Shown here: positions 26,951 through 37,822 of the stretch, in pieces
How the letters are laid out: every line of letters starts with the position of its first letter
Position numbering within the stretch: the stretch's first letter is position 1
NCBI GenBank assembly: GCA_963719165.1
Contig: CAVRAV010000001.1
Coordinates: 124,001 to 188,000, forward strand
Length of the DNA: 64,000 nucleotides
From: JAOUEA01 sp963719165
GTDB lineage: Bacteria; Actinomycetota; UBA4738; HRBIN12
Direction of reading: 5' to 3'
Notes under the pieces: generated by a model
What the model was told of the DNA's origin: nothing
What the model saw: only the letters and a program-made list of their open reading frames with translations
Databases searched by the model: none
Position numbers and translations under genes: made by a program

Positions 26951-26956
26951 TAGGCT
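26951..26956 (+). promoter_or_regulatory. Putative -10 element TAGGCT (leaderless)
   Basis: TAGGCT ends 6 bases before the ATG at 26963. Confidence 0.5.
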
Positions 26957-26962
26957 CCGGTG

Positions 26963-27643
26963 ATGGACGTGGCGGTGATCGGGGGCTCGGGCGCAGAGGG
27001 CTTCGGCATCGCGCTCCGCCTGGGTGCCGCGGGGCACCACGTCTTGATCGGATCGCGGGAGGAGACGCGCGGCGCGAAGGCCGGCGCGAAGGCCGCGGAG
27101 GCCCTCGGTGGGGCCGCCGTAGAAGGGACGGGGAACGAGAAGGCCGCAGCGTCCGCCGACATGGTGTTCGTGACCGTTCCCTATGCGGGCCAGGCAGAGA
27201 TCTACCGGTCGGTGAAGGGTGCGCTTCGTCCCGGGGCCGTGGTGCTGGATGCTACGAGCCCGCTCGCGACGGCGGTGGGGGGAAAGGCGTGGGAGGTGCT
27301 CCGGCCCTGGGCGGGCTCCGCCGCCGAGGAGGCACGCGAGATCCTCGGCTCCGACGTCCGCCTGGTGGCCGGGTTCCACACGATCGCGGCCTCGGCGCTC
27401 AAGGATCTGGGCACCACCATCGACTCCGACGTCCTGCTCTGCGGCGACGATTCCGACGCCAAGGCCGCCGTGGGGGCGCTGTTCGAACAGATCCCCGGGT
27501 TGCGGTGGGTCGACTGCGGCGCCCTGTCGATGGCGCGCGTCACCGAGACCCTCACGGCGCTGCTGATCAGCGTGAACCGCCGCTACAAGGTGCACGACGC
27601 CGGGTTCCGCATCTCGGGGAGGGATGCCTGGGGCCGTCCGTGA
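26963..27643 (+). CDS. npdG: NADPH-dependent F420 reductase family protein
   Basis: A 226-residue Rossmann enzyme of the F420:NADP oxidoreductase family, which passes hydride between NADPH and coenzyme F420 in actinobacteria and archaea. The N-terminal motif VAVIGGSGAEGFGIALRLGAAGH is typical, with SRE after the second strand for the NADP phosphate. Later VFVTVPYAGQAEI, LDATSPL, FHTIAASALKD and LLISVNRRYKVHDAGFRISG match the family. ATG 26963 is favoured over GTG 26960 by the -10 spacing. Converges on the biotin carboxylase gene. Its presence implies F420 chemistry in the host. Confidence 0.88.
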   Translation: MDVAVIGGSGAEGFGIALRLGAAGHHVLIGSREETRGAKAGAKAAEALGGAAVEGTGNEKAAASADMVFVTVPYAGQAEIYRSVKGALRPGAVVLDATSPLATAVGGKAWEVLRPWAGSAAEEAREILGSDVRLVAGFHTIAASALKDLGTTIDSDVLLCGDDSDAKAAVGALFEQIPGLRWVDCGALSMARVTETLTALLISVNRRYKVHDAGFRISGRDAWGRP

Positions 27644-27681
27644 CGAAGGAGGGACGGCTCGTCCCGCTCGACGACGACGCG

Positions 27682-29406
<1,725 letters not shown>

Positions 29407-29445
29407 GTGGCTCGCGATACTCTCCGGACTCCGAGGGGGAGTCAA

Positions 29446-30201
29446 ATGACGACGACGCACGATCTCGAGCGTGCCCTCGCGGCTGCGGGGATCGATGCGC
29501 CCGCTCGCTGGCAGGAGGTTACCGGGTCCACGAACGCCACGGCGCTCGCCGAGGCGGCCGCCGGGGCCCCGGAATGGACCGTCGTCGCGGCGGGCGAGCA
29601 GCTCCAGGGCCGGGGCCGGCTGGGGCGGAGCTGGCACGCCGGGCCGGGCGATGCCCTCTTGTTCAGCGTGGTGCTGCGTCCCGAGCTCTCCGCGTCCCGG
29701 GCGGGCCTCCTCTCGCTCTTGGCGGGCGCTTCCATGGCCGAGGCGGCGTTTGCGGCGAGCACGGCTCCGGTCCGGTGCAAGTGGCCAAACGACCTCCTCG
29801 TGGCGCGTGCGAAGGTCGGCGGGGTCCTCGCGGAATCGGAGGTCCTCGGCGCGGAGCTGCGGCACGTGGTGATCGGGATCGGCGTGAACCTGCGGGCGCC
29901 GCGGGACGTCCCGGGCGCCGTCGGCCTCGGCGATGATGTCGATGCCCTGGACCTGCTGTGCGGGTTCCTCGTCGGGTTCCGCGCGGCGTACCGGCCCCGC
30001 GACGCCGGGTTCGGTGCGGCCGTCATCGCCAGGTGGTCGGGCGTGAGCGCGACGCTCGGTCGTGAGGTCGCCGCCACCCGAAGCGACGGCGTCACCGTTC
30101 GGGGGTGGGCCTCCTCGCTCGACGACCGAGGAGGCCTCGTCCTGGAGACCGCGGAGGGCTCCGCGACGGTGGCGTTCGGCGAGATCGTGCACCTGCGCTG
30201 A
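29446..30201 (+). CDS. birA: Biotin--protein ligase (no DNA-binding domain)
   Basis: Attaches biotin to the acyl-CoA carboxylase carrier domain, probably that of the divergent neighbour. The 251 residues comprise the ligase domain (GEQLQGRGRLGRSW biotinyl-AMP loop and VRCKWPNDLLV) and a C-terminal SH3-like cap (VTVRGWASSLDDRGGLVLET). There is no N-terminal winged helix, so it is a monofunctional ligase and not a transcription factor like E. coli BirA. GAGGGGGAG precedes the ATG by 5 bases. Confidence 0.93.
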   Translation: MTTTHDLERALAAAGIDAPARWQEVTGSTNATALAEAAAGAPEWTVVAAGEQLQGRGRLGRSWHAGPGDALLFSVVLRPELSASRAGLLSLLAGASMAEAAFAASTAPVRCKWPNDLLVARAKVGGVLAESEVLGAELRHVVIGIGVNLRAPRDVPGAVGLGDDVDALDLLCGFLVGFRAAYRPRDAGFGAAVIARWSGVSATLGREVAATRSDGVTVRGWASSLDDRGGLVLETAEGSATVAFGEIVHLR

Positions 30202-30226
30202 GGTTGCCGCCCGCATACCTCGGGGG

Positions 30227-30232
30227 TACCGT
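30227..30232 (+). promoter_or_regulatory. Putative -10 element TACCGT (leaderless)
   Basis: TACCGT ends 6 bases before the ATG at 30239. Confidence 0.5.
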
Positions 30233-30238
30233 TCGCGC

Positions 30239-30931
30239 ATGTCGTTCCCTCGCAGGCTCCTGATCCCCAACGAGGAGATCGTGGTCGAGCTCCGCCCGCA
30301 CCTGGTCGGCGTCGCGATCCCGGAGCTGGCGGGCGTCGCCGCAACGATCTTCGCGCTCTGGCTGACGTTCGGCCCGATGAGCGACAGCAGCGCGAAGGGG
30401 TTCGTCTGGCTGGTCTGGTTCGTCTTCGTGGTCGTCTACCCCCTGCGGCGGCTGCTCTGGTGGTTCACGTCGCAGTTCGTGGTGACCACCAGCCGCGTGA
30501 TCCACCGCGAGGGGTTCTTCGCCAAGCGGTCGATGGAGATCCCCCTCGACAAGATCAACGACGTCCGGTTCGAGCAGAACGTCTTCGAACGGGTGGTGGG
30601 GGCGGGGACGCTCGTGATCCAGTCGGCCAGCGAAACCGGTCGCAACGAGTTCTCGTTCATCCGCCACCCCGAAGAGGTGCAGAAGACGATCTATCACGAG
30701 GGCGAGCTCGAGCAGACGAGATCCGCGCAGCGGGCGATGGGCACGGCGCCGCCCTCCGCCGCGTCCCCGCCGGCGGCTCCCCCGGCTCCCGCCCCGCCCG
30801 CACCCACCGCCTCCCCCGCGGCGCCCAACGTGACCACCGAGCTCGAGCGACTGGCCGATCTGCGCACGCGCGGCGTCCTCACCGAGGAAGAGTTCCAATC
30901 GCAGAAGGCGAAGATCCTGGGCCGGTCGTGA
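30239..30931 (+). CDS. Membrane PH-domain protein with C-terminal SHOCT motif
   Basis: A 230-residue protein with two closely spaced membrane helices (about 24-45 and 53-75) and then a bacterial PH domain (bPH2; FVVTTSRVIHREGFFAKRSMEIPLDKINDV). A Pro/Ala-rich linker and a C-terminal SHOCT helix pair follow (LADLRTRGVLTEEEFQSQKAKIL). SHOCT motifs are short oligomerisation or membrane-associated modules; no enzymatic role is known. The stop overlaps the VOC gene by 4 bases (GTGA). Confidence 0.85.
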   Translation: MSFPRRLLIPNEEIVVELRPHLVGVAIPELAGVAATIFALWLTFGPMSDSSAKGFVWLVWFVFVVVYPLRRLLWWFTSQFVVTTSRVIHREGFFAKRSMEIPLDKINDVRFEQNVFERVVGAGTLVIQSASETGRNEFSFIRHPEEVQKTIYHEGELEQTRSAQRAMGTAPPSAASPPAAPPAPAPPAPTASPAAPNVTTELERLADLRTRGVLTEEEFQSQKAKILGRS

Positions 30932-31287
30932 TCGGCCCGATCGATCACGTGTATCTCTGGGTGGCCGATCTCGATGCGGCCGCGTCCTTCTACGGCGACG
31001 TCTTGGGGCTCCCCATGATCCGCCGCGAGGGCGAGGAGTGGGCCGAGTTCGATGCCGGTCCGATCCGCCTGGCCCTGCACGGCGTCGAGGCCCCAGGGGC
31101 CCGCGGCGGCGGAGGCGCGACGGCGGTGTTCAGGGTCGAGGATCTCGATGCTGCTCGATGGCAGCTCGCCGAGCGCGGCGCAGCCTTCGACGATCACGAG
31201 GGGGAGGTGCCGGGCTTCGCGCGGTTCGCCACGTTCCACGATCCCGACGGCAACCCGTTGCAGCTCATCGAATACGTGGAGGCTTGA
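30928..31287 (+). CDS. VOC family (glyoxalase/bleomycin-resistance fold) protein
   Basis: A 119-residue single VOC module pair. IDHVYLWVADLDAAASFYGDVLGLP forms the first beta-alpha-beta-beta-beta unit and FHDPDGNPLQLIEYVE the second; His7 and the final Glu are in metal-ligand positions. The substrate is unknown; members act as isomerases, dioxygenases or resistance proteins. The GTG start overlaps the upstream stop by 4 bases, so it is coupled to the PH-domain protein. Confidence 0.85.
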   Translation: MIGPIDHVYLWVADLDAAASFYGDVLGLPMIRREGEEWAEFDAGPIRLALHGVEAPGARGGGGATAVFRVEDLDAARWQLAERGAAFDDHEGEVPGFARFATFHDPDGNPLQLIEYVEA

Positions 31288-31331
31288 GGCCTCCCCATGA
31301 TCCACCGCCGCGGGGCCTCCAGGCGGCCCCC

Positions 31332-31337
31332 TATGCT
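31332..31337 (+). promoter_or_regulatory. Putative -10 element TATGCT (leaderless)
   Basis: TATGCT ends 6 bases before the ATG at 31344. Confidence 0.5.
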
Positions 31338-31343
31338 GAGCCG

Positions 31344-34300
31344 ATGACCGCGAACGCCTGTCCTCGCTGTGCTGAGCCGCTGCCTGCGGGCGCGCGGTTC
31401 TGCCCGAACTGCGGCGCGCCCGTGTCGGTGCCGGCGGCGTCGGAGCGTCGCGTCGTCTCGGTCGTGTTCGTCGATCTGGCCGGCTCCACCGGCCTCGCGG
31501 CGCGGCTCGACCCCGAGCGTTTCCGCGAGGTCCTGGCGGCCTTCCACTCCATGGTGAGCGAAGAGATCACGGCGCTGGGCGGCCGCGCCGAGGGGTTCAT
31601 CGGGGACGCGGTCCTCGGCGTCTTCGGGGTGCCGATGCTCCACGACGACGACGCGATCCGTGCGATCCGCGCGGCGCTCGCCGTCGTGCGGCGCACCACC
31701 AGGCTCGCCGGCGAGCTCAAGCTGCCCATGCCGCTGCGGGTGCGCGTCGGCGTGAACACCGGGGCGGTCGCCGTGGGCACGCCCACGGACCGCAACCTGG
31801 TGATCGGGGCCGAGGTGAACCTCGGGGCGCGCCTGCAGCAAGCGGCCGAGCCCGGTGAGATCCTCGCGGGGGAAACCACGCGCCAGCTCACGGCCGGGTC
31901 GGTCGCCTACGACGCGGTGCGCATGATCGAGGCGAAAGGCTTCGACGAGGCCCTGCTCGCGTGGCCTGTGGCCGGACTCGGGGCGGGCGGCCGCCCGACG
32001 TCGGTGCCACTCGTGAATCGGCTCCGCGAGATGGCCCTGCTCACCGACACGTTCGAGCGCATGCAGGAGCGCGGCCGCGCGCATCTCGTGACGCTGCTCG
32101 GCGAGCCCGGCATCGGCAAGACGCGGCTGGTGGAGGAGTTCCTGGGCACCTTGCCCGAGGACGTGACGGTGCTGTCGGGCCGCTCGAGCCCCTTCGAGGA
32201 GGAGGTCACGTTCTGGCCGCTCGCCCAGATGCTCTACCGACAGATCGGCGAGGAGCGCGACGCGCCACCCGAGAAGATCCTCGAACGCCTGCGCGATGTC
32301 GTCGCGGGCTGGGTGGACGCCGACGAGGTCGACCTCGCCGTGCGCCGGCTCGGCTTCACGCTCGGGCTCGGGGACGCCGGCAGCGAGGAGAACCGCTACC
32401 ACGCGGCCGAGGTGCGCCGGGGCATCCTCGTCATGCTCACCGGCCTCGCCTCCCGAGGCCCGCTCGTCCTCGTGTTCGAGGATCTGCACCAATCCGACCC
32501 CCTCTTGCTCGACCTCATCGAGCAGCTCGCCAGGGAGGCCCGCAAGGTGCCCCTGATGATCGTCTGCGAGGCGCGGTGGGAGTTCCTGGAGGAACGCTCC
32601 AACTGGGCGGGCGGTCTCGCGGACGCGGTGACGCTCTGGGTCGAGCCGCTCGCGCCGGCCCACGCCGCGGAGCTCGCCGCCATCGCGGGAGCGTTGGGGG
32701 CCGATGAGGCCGAGCGCGTGGCCCAGCATGCCGGAGGGAACCCGTTCTTCATCGTGGAGATCATCGGGATGCTGCGGCGCGAGGAGCGTCGCCTGCCCGA
32801 CGGCGCCTGGGGGCCCGCGTCGACGGGACGCTTGCTGCCGGCGACGGTCCAGGCCGTGATCGCCTCGCGCATCGATCAGCTCTCGCCGCAGGCCCGCGAG
32901 CTCGTGCGGCGAGCGAGCGTGTTCCCGCGCGGTCGTTTCGACCTGGAGGAGCTGTCCCTGCTCGTCGAGCCTCGCAAGGACCTCCTCGCCGAGGCCGAGG
33001 ACGACGGCTTGCTCGTGCGCGACGAGGAGCGTCCCACCGTGTGGCGCTTCGGCAGCGACGTGCTCCGTGACGTCGCGTACGACTCGCTCGCAAAGCGCGA
33101 ACGTCAGCGGCTGCACCTGCGTGTGGCCAACAAGCTCTCGGACGACGACGAGGACGACCGCTTCCCGCGCACCGTGGCGTTCCATCTCGAGCAAGCCGCC
33201 CGGGCCGCCCTCGACCTCGATCCACGCGATCGCACGCTCGCCGAGCGCGCGGCCGAGGCGCTGGCCCACGCGGGAGACCTCGCGCGACGCCGCATCGAAT
33301 CGCGCGCGGCGGCCGACCTGTACGAACGGGCCCTCGCCCTGAGCGGACAGTCCGACGCGTGGGACGAACGTGAGGCATGGATCTTGTCCCGGCTCGGGGA
33401 GACGCGCTACTGGCTGGGCGAATTCGAGCCCGCCGAGGGGGCGTTCCGGCGCGCGCTCGAGGTGGGCGGGGACCGCAGCGACCGGGTATGCGCGCACGCG
33501 TCGCGGTTCCTGGCCGACATCATGCTCACGATCCGCGGCGACGCCGAGCCCGCCGAGGAGCTCTTCGAGCGGGCGCTGGCGGCGGCGCGCCGGGTGGGCG
33601 ACCCGTACTCGCTCGCACGAACGCTCCTGATGGCGGGGTGGGCCCCGTTCTGGCAGAACGATCTCGCCCGCGCCGAGGCGATGTTCCGCGAGGCCCTCGC
33701 CGTGGCACGCCTCGACGAGCACCGCGACGCGTGGGCCGAGTCGCGCGCCCTCGTCGGCCTCGCGAACGTGATCTCGCCGGCGGGGGACGAGCAGGAGGCC
33801 CTCGCGGTGGGCCTGGAGGCCCTCGCGGTGGGCGAGGAGGGCGAACAGGCGTTCACGGCGGCGGTGGCGCACGAGACCGTGGCGGCGTCGCTGCGCCGGC
33901 TGATGCGCCTGGACGAGGCGCGCGAACACGCCGACGCCGCCATCGGGACCCTGCGCGAGCTGGGCGCGCGCTGGGAGCTCGCCAGCGCGCTCAGCGATCG
34001 CGGCGTGATCCATCGGCTCGCGGGCCGCATGGACGAGGCGGAAACCGACCTGCGCGAGGCATTCCTGCTATGTCGCGACCTGGACGAACGGGCCCTCGTT
34101 ACGTGGACGGCCGCCGAGCTCGCGCGCATCCTCGCGCAGCGGGGCGACCCCGCATCGGCGCGCCAGATCCTCGGGGATCCGGCGGCGCGCATCGCCGAGT
34201 CGGAGCCGGGTTCGGCCACCGCCCTGCGCATGGCCGAGGCCGTGACGGCGCTCGCCGAGGGCGACCGCGAGACGGCCCTGCGACGCTCCCTCGCAGCGCT

Positions 34301-34490
34301 CGAGCTCGAACGATCCGCGCACGGGGTACCGAACCCGCTCGCCGCCCAGGTTTGGTGGACCGCGCGCCTCTTCGGCGCGCACGAGGTCGGGGGCGCCTCC
34401 GAGGCCGAGCGTGCGCGGCGGCTCCTGCAGGAGCGAGGGTGGGAGCAGGCCCTCGCCGAGCCGGACATGGTCGCTGAGCTGCAGCGATAG
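31344..34490 (+). CDS. Class III cyclase-homology / AAA / TPR signalling protein
   Basis: A 1048-residue protein. A zinc ribbon (two CxxC pairs in CPRC and CPNC, residues 6-23) is followed by a class III nucleotide-cyclase domain (about 36-210) and a STAND-like ATPase with Walker A GEPGIGKT (253-260). Helical TPR repeats (about 700-1048) complete it. Cyclase metal Asp44 (FVDLAGST) and Asp88 (FIGDAV) and the transition-state Asn159/Arg163 (VNLGAR) are present. The adenine-selecting Lys, four residues before Asp88, is Gly84, so ATP specificity or activity is doubtful. Such proteins are probably inducible sensors in actinobacteria; the ligand is unknown. Confidence 0.88.
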   Translation: MTANACPRCAEPLPAGARFCPNCGAPVSVPAASERRVVSVVFVDLAGSTGLAARLDPERFREVLAAFHSMVSEEITALGGRAEGFIGDAVLGVFGVPMLHDDDAIRAIRAALAVVRRTTRLAGELKLPMPLRVRVGVNTGAVAVGTPTDRNLVIGAEVNLGARLQQAAEPGEILAGETTRQLTAGSVAYDAVRMIEAKGFDEALLAWPVAGLGAGGRPTSVPLVNRLREMALLTDTFERMQERGRAHLVTLLGEPGIGKTRLVEEFLGTLPEDVTVLSGRSSPFEEEVTFWPLAQMLYRQIGEERDAPPEKILERLRDVVAGWVDADEVDLAVRRLGFTLGLGDAGSEENRYHAAEVRRGILVMLTGLASRGPLVLVFEDLHQSDPLLLDLIEQLAREARKVPLMIVCEARWEFLEERSNWAGGLADAVTLWVEPLAPAHAAELAAIAGALGADEAERVAQHAGGNPFFIVEIIGMLRREERRLPDGAWGPASTGRLLPATVQAVIASRIDQLSPQARELVRRASVFPRGRFDLEELSLLVEPRKDLLAEAEDDGLLVRDEERPTVWRFGSDVLRDVAYDSLAKRERQRLHLRVANKLSDDDEDDRFPRTVAFHLEQAARAALDLDPRDRTLAERAAEALAHAGDLARRRIESRAAADLYERALALSGQSDAWDEREAWILSRLGETRYWLGEFEPAEGAFRRALEVGGDRSDRVCAHASRFLADIMLTIRGDAEPAEELFERALAAARRVGDPYSLARTLLMAGWAPFWQNDLARAEAMFREALAVARLDEHRDAWAESRALVGLANVISPAGDEQEALAVGLEALAVGEEGEQAFTAAVAHETVAASLRRLMRLDEAREHADAAIGTLRELGARWELASALSDRGVIHRLAGRMDEAETDLREAFLLCRDLDERALVTWTAAELARILAQRGDPASARQILGDPAARIAESEPGSATALRMAEAVTALAEGDRETALRRSLAALELERSAHGVPNPLAAQVWWTARLFGAHEVGGASEAERARRLLQERGWEQALAEPDMVAELQR

Positions 34491-34577
34491 CTCGTTCGGG
34501 CTCAAGGAGCTCCTCCGGGTTTCCGACGATGGTTGCCAGGACCGCCGTCCGGGCGGGTAGGGTTAGGCCTCCACCTC

Positions 34578-35774
34578 ATGACGAGATCGCACACGCGCTT
34601 CCCCATCGCGTCACGGTTCCTCGCGGTCGCCCTCTGCTTGGCGGCCCTTGCCATGGCGCCCATCGCGGCCGGCGCCACCAGCAAGCAGGACGTCGACGTC
34701 GCGACGACGAAGGTCAAGCGCGCCCTCGCGAAGGTGGAGGTCGCGCGCGGGCAGCTGGATCGACTCCAGCAAGATCTGCTCGTGCAGACCGATCTCGTGG
34801 ACGCGGCCGAGGGCAAGCTCGAGGAGACCACCTCGCAGCTCCTGGACACCCGGCATCGGGCGGATGCGGCGCGTCAGCTGTACCAGGAGACCGTGACGCG
34901 CCTCAACGACCGGGCGGTCGAGGCGTTCATGGGCGGCCCGGCGATGAACTTCTCCTTCGTGGTGGGCTCGAGCTCCCTGAGCGAGCTCTCCGACCGCCTC
35001 GAGTACGTCGACGCGGTGGCTCAGAGCGACGCCGATCTGGCGACCACCGTGCAGAACACACGAAACCGGCTCGCGGAGCAGACCGCACAGCTCGAAGTGC
35101 TGCAGAACCGCGAGCGGGCTCTTCTGGAACGAACGCGCGCCGCCCGGGAGCAGATCCTCGCGAACTTCCAGCGCCAACAGGACCTCGTGGCGCAGATCAA
35201 GGCCGACCTGGCGGCCGCGGAACGCTACAAGAAGAAGGTGTCCAAGCAGTACCAGGCCGCGCTGCGGGCGGCGGCGACCCAGGGCTACGGCGGCGGGCAC
35301 AGCGCCGTTCCGCTCCCCGCCGGGTACGAGCACGTCCTCGAGGCCTGCCCGGTCGACGGACCCCGGAGCTTCGGCGACGGCTTCGGCGCCCCCCGCTACG
35401 CCGGCGGCTATCACCTGCACAAGGGCGTGGACATCCTCTCGCCCTACGGCACGCCGATCGTGGCGCCGTTCGACGGCTACGCGCACTCGGACTACAACTC
35501 CCTCGGGGGGAACGTGGTGTTCGTCTCGGGGCGCTACGGGACCGTGTACAACGCCCATCTCCAGGAGTTCACCGCGAAGTCGAACGGCCCCGTCCACACC
35601 GGCGACGTGATCGGGCTGGTGGGGGACACGGGCGACGCCGTGGGCACGCCGCACGACCATTTCGAGTTCCACCCCAACGTCATGCCGGCAACGTGGCCCT
35701 TGAGCGCCTACGGCTACGGCATCATCGAGGACGCCGTGAATCCCTATCCGTTGCTCGTGGCGGCATGCGGCTGA
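34578..35774 (+). CDS. Secreted M23 peptidase with N-terminal coiled coil
   Basis: Peptidoglycan hydrolase of the LytM/EnvC type, 398 aa. A signal peptide (cleavage near AAGATS, residue 33) precedes a coiled-coil of about 180 residues, as in FtsEX partners. The C-terminal M23 beta-lactonase-like zinc fold shows YHLHKGVDI (HxxxD) and TPHDHFEFH (HxH), the full metal set. It could be an active endopeptidase or, as with EnvC, an amidase activator, although intact ligands favour activity. Start chosen at ATG 34578 for the signal peptide. Four bases upstream of the -10-like TAGGCC there is no ribosome site. Confidence 0.9.
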   Translation: MTRSHTRFPIASRFLAVALCLAALAMAPIAAGATSKQDVDVATTKVKRALAKVEVARGQLDRLQQDLLVQTDLVDAAEGKLEETTSQLLDTRHRADAARQLYQETVTRLNDRAVEAFMGGPAMNFSFVVGSSSLSELSDRLEYVDAVAQSDADLATTVQNTRNRLAEQTAQLEVLQNRERALLERTRAAREQILANFQRQQDLVAQIKADLAAAERYKKKVSKQYQAALRAAATQGYGGGHSAVPLPAGYEHVLEACPVDGPRSFGDGFGAPRYAGGYHLHKGVDILSPYGTPIVAPFDGYAHSDYNSLGGNVVFVSGRYGTVYNAHLQEFTAKSNGPVHTGDVIGLVGDTGDAVGTPHDHFEFHPNVMPATWPLSAYGYGIIEDAVNPYPLLVAACG

Positions 35775-35789
35775 TCCGGCCCGGCGCGT

Positions 35790-36557
35790 TCAGCGGTTGC
35801 GACCGCGAAGGAGCAGGCCGAGCCCCACCAAGAACGCGACGCCGGCCACCGCGAACAGGACGAACCCGATGGTGGTGCTCACGCCGCCTCCCGAGCCGCT
35901 CGGCGAGTTCGTGATCGGCTGCGGCGAAGGCACGCCGCCCACCACCACGTAGCCGAGCTCCGACGTCATGGCCTCGACCTGCTGTTGCAGCAGCACGTCG
36001 TTGCTCGTCAGGGCCTGCCATCGCTCCCCCGTCGGGGAGGCGAGCACCTCGTGGCTGGTCGCGTGCAGGGTGACGGTCACCGGATACACGAGGATGACGT
36101 CGATCTTCCCCGCGAGCTTCTTCACGGGTGTTCCGGAGGGCACGTACGTGCCTTCGATCAGCACGGTGTTGCCGAACGCGGCGAGCTCATCGCCGAGGGG
36201 TGCGAGCGTGGCAGGATCCCCGGGCGTGAGATCGATGCGTACGGCGGTGTCGCCGGCGTGCGGTGGGATGGTCCCGTCCAGCACCACGACCGTCATCTGG
36301 CTGTCCGAGCTCACGAGGGACGCGCCCACGTTGCCCTTGGCCGTCAAGGGCAATCGTGTGCGCAGGCTGCTGGGCTCGATGTTGGTCGCCGCGAGGTCCG
36401 GCGGGGGGCTCACCCACCGATACGCCTGCGGGGGACCGGTCCCGTCGAGCAGCGGACCCCGCGCGAGGGGCGACAGTGCCCCCGACCACGAGGCCAGGCC
36501 CACGTAGCCGGCGACGGCGGCCAGGCCGAGCACGCGGCCGGTGCGCCGCCCGCTCAC
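35790..36557 (-). CDS. Membrane-anchored protein with an extracytoplasmic domain (255 aa)
   Basis: Unrecognised. One N-terminal hydrophobic segment (about 9-29) and one C-terminal helix (about 227-248) flank a beta-rich extracytoplasmic domain that begins YRWVSPPPDLAATN, a motif met in uncharacterised actinobacterial envelope proteins. A Ser/Gly-rich linker precedes the last helix. The GTG overlaps the upstream gene by 4 bases. It is the last gene of the operon running from 42084. Confidence 0.6.
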   Translation of the reverse strand: MSGRRTGRVLGLAAVAGYVGLASWSGALSPLARGPLLDGTGPPQAYRWVSPPPDLAATNIEPSSLRTRLPLTAKGNVGASLVSSDSQMTVVVLDGTIPPHAGDTAVRIDLTPGDPATLAPLGDELAAFGNTVLIEGTYVPSGTPVKKLAGKIDVILVYPVTVTLHATSHEVLASPTGERWQALTSNDVLLQQQVEAMTSELGYVVVGGVPSPQPITNSPSGSGGGVSTTIGFVLFAVAGVAFLVGLGLLLRGRNR

Positions 36558-37822
36558 GCCTCGGACTCGCTCGGGTCCATCGGGTCCGTGGCGAACGCGG
36601 GCGGCCAGATCACGGCCGCCCGCCCGGGGCTCATCCATTCCCAGATCACGCTCGCCGCCGCCACGTTGTCGCCCGCGGACGCGGTGCCGGGCGCCCCGAA
36701 GCGCACGCCACTGCCGTTGGGCAGGCTCCCGCGGGGCAGATCCACCGTCCGCGCGGCGCGCGCGACGTCGGCGGGCGCCATCGAGGCGGCGGCGGGCAGC
36801 ACGTCGGTGAACAGCGCCCAAGCGCCCGAGAAGCCGGCCAAGGCGGCGGGGCTCATGTCTGTGCCGAAGCGCGAGCGGTAGGCGGCGTCCGCGAGATCGA
36901 GCAGCGCCCGACCCTGCGGAAGCAGGCCCGCCGGGTTGATGGAGTCCGCCGAGGGTTTGTCCGACGCGTACACGCCGACCGCGTCCTCGCCCAGCGTCGC
37001 GCCGAAGGCGGGCATGCAGTAGCTGGAGGAGGTACCGATGTTCGCGAGCAGGGGCACGTGCTGGGCCACCAGCTCGCGGCGCAGGGCGATCGCGTCGTCG
37101 AGGTAGGCCGAGACGAAGAGCACGTCGGGCCGGACCGCCGCCACGCGATGCACGAGGGCCGCCATATCCACGGTGCGGAAGTCGTAGCCGAAGTTGCCGA
37201 CGTCGCGGAGGCCGCGCCGGCGCATCTCGGCTCGTGCCCCCGCGGCGACGGAGTCTCCGTAGGCGTCGTCGACGAACGTGACCGCGTACCGCAGCCGGTC
37301 GGGTTCGCGATGCAGAGCGGGCGCCACCCGGTTTGCGATGAACGCGATGGCGGCGCTGCCCAAGACCTCGCCCGTGGGCGGCATCCGGAACGTGAGGCCG
37401 CCCGGGTCCGAGGCGGGCGGCAGCATCCCCACCGCACCGGTCTCCCAGAACACCATCCCGCGCCCAGCCGCGGCGGCGGACGCGGGCGCCGAGATCGTGC
37501 TTCCGTAGCTGCCCAGTACGAGCTGCACGCCGTCCCCGGCCAGCGCCGCGATCGCCCCGGGCGCGGCGTCGGGACCCTCTGCGTCCACGGACCGCACCAC
37601 GATCGAACGTCCGTTGACGCCTCCGCCCGCGTTCGCGAGATCGGCGGCCACGAGCACGCCGTTGTGCTCGTCGACCCCGCCCGGCCCCTGGGATCCGCCG
37701 AGCGGGTAGACGGCCCCGATCACGACGTCTTCGGCCGGGCCGCGCGAGCCCGTGCACGCGGCGGCCACCACGACCATCGCCAGCAGGAGTCCGATCATCC
37801 GGCGCGACGAACGGCGCGTCAT
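36554..37822 (-). CDS. ABC-type substrate-binding lipoprotein (leucine-binding type)
   Basis: Periplasmic-binding protein of type I (LivK/peripla_BP_6 family), 422 aa. The lipobox VVAAACTG marks a lipoprotein signal peptide with Cys23. The mature part has VVIGAVYPLGG, an LGSYGSTISAPAS hinge segment and TFVDDAYGDSVAA in the second lobe. No permease or ATPase gene of an ABC importer lies in this operon, so it is an orphan binding protein that may sense a ligand, or partner with a distant transporter. It overlaps both flanking genes by 4 bases. Confidence 0.8.
   Translation of the reverse strand: MTRRSSRRMIGLLLAMVVVAAACTGSRGPAEDVVIGAVYPLGGSQGPGGVDEHNGVLVAADLANAGGGVNGRSIVVRSVDAEGPDAAPGAIAALAGDGVQLVLGSYGSTISAPASAAAAGRGMVFWETGAVGMLPPASDPGGLTFRMPPTGEVLGSAAIAFIANRVAPALHREPDRLRYAVTFVDDAYGDSVAAGARAEMRRRGLRDVGNFGYDFRTVDMAALVHRVAAVRPDVLFVSAYLDDAIALRRELVAQHVPLLANIGTSSSYCMPAFGATLGEDAVGVYASDKPSADSINPAGLLPQGRALLDLADAAYRSRFGTDMSPAALAGFSGAWALFTDVLPAAASMAPADVARAARTVDLPRGSLPNGSGVRFGAPGTASAGDNVAAASVIWEWMSPGRAAVIWPPAFATDPMDPSESEA

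Noticed and set aside
29446..30201. BirA as a transcription repressor
   Set aside because: It lacks the N-terminal winged helix of bifunctional BirA.
31194..34013. A 939-residue open frame on the minus strand
   Set aside because: Antisense to the cyclase-AAA-TPR protein, which has clear motifs; a GC-driven shadow.
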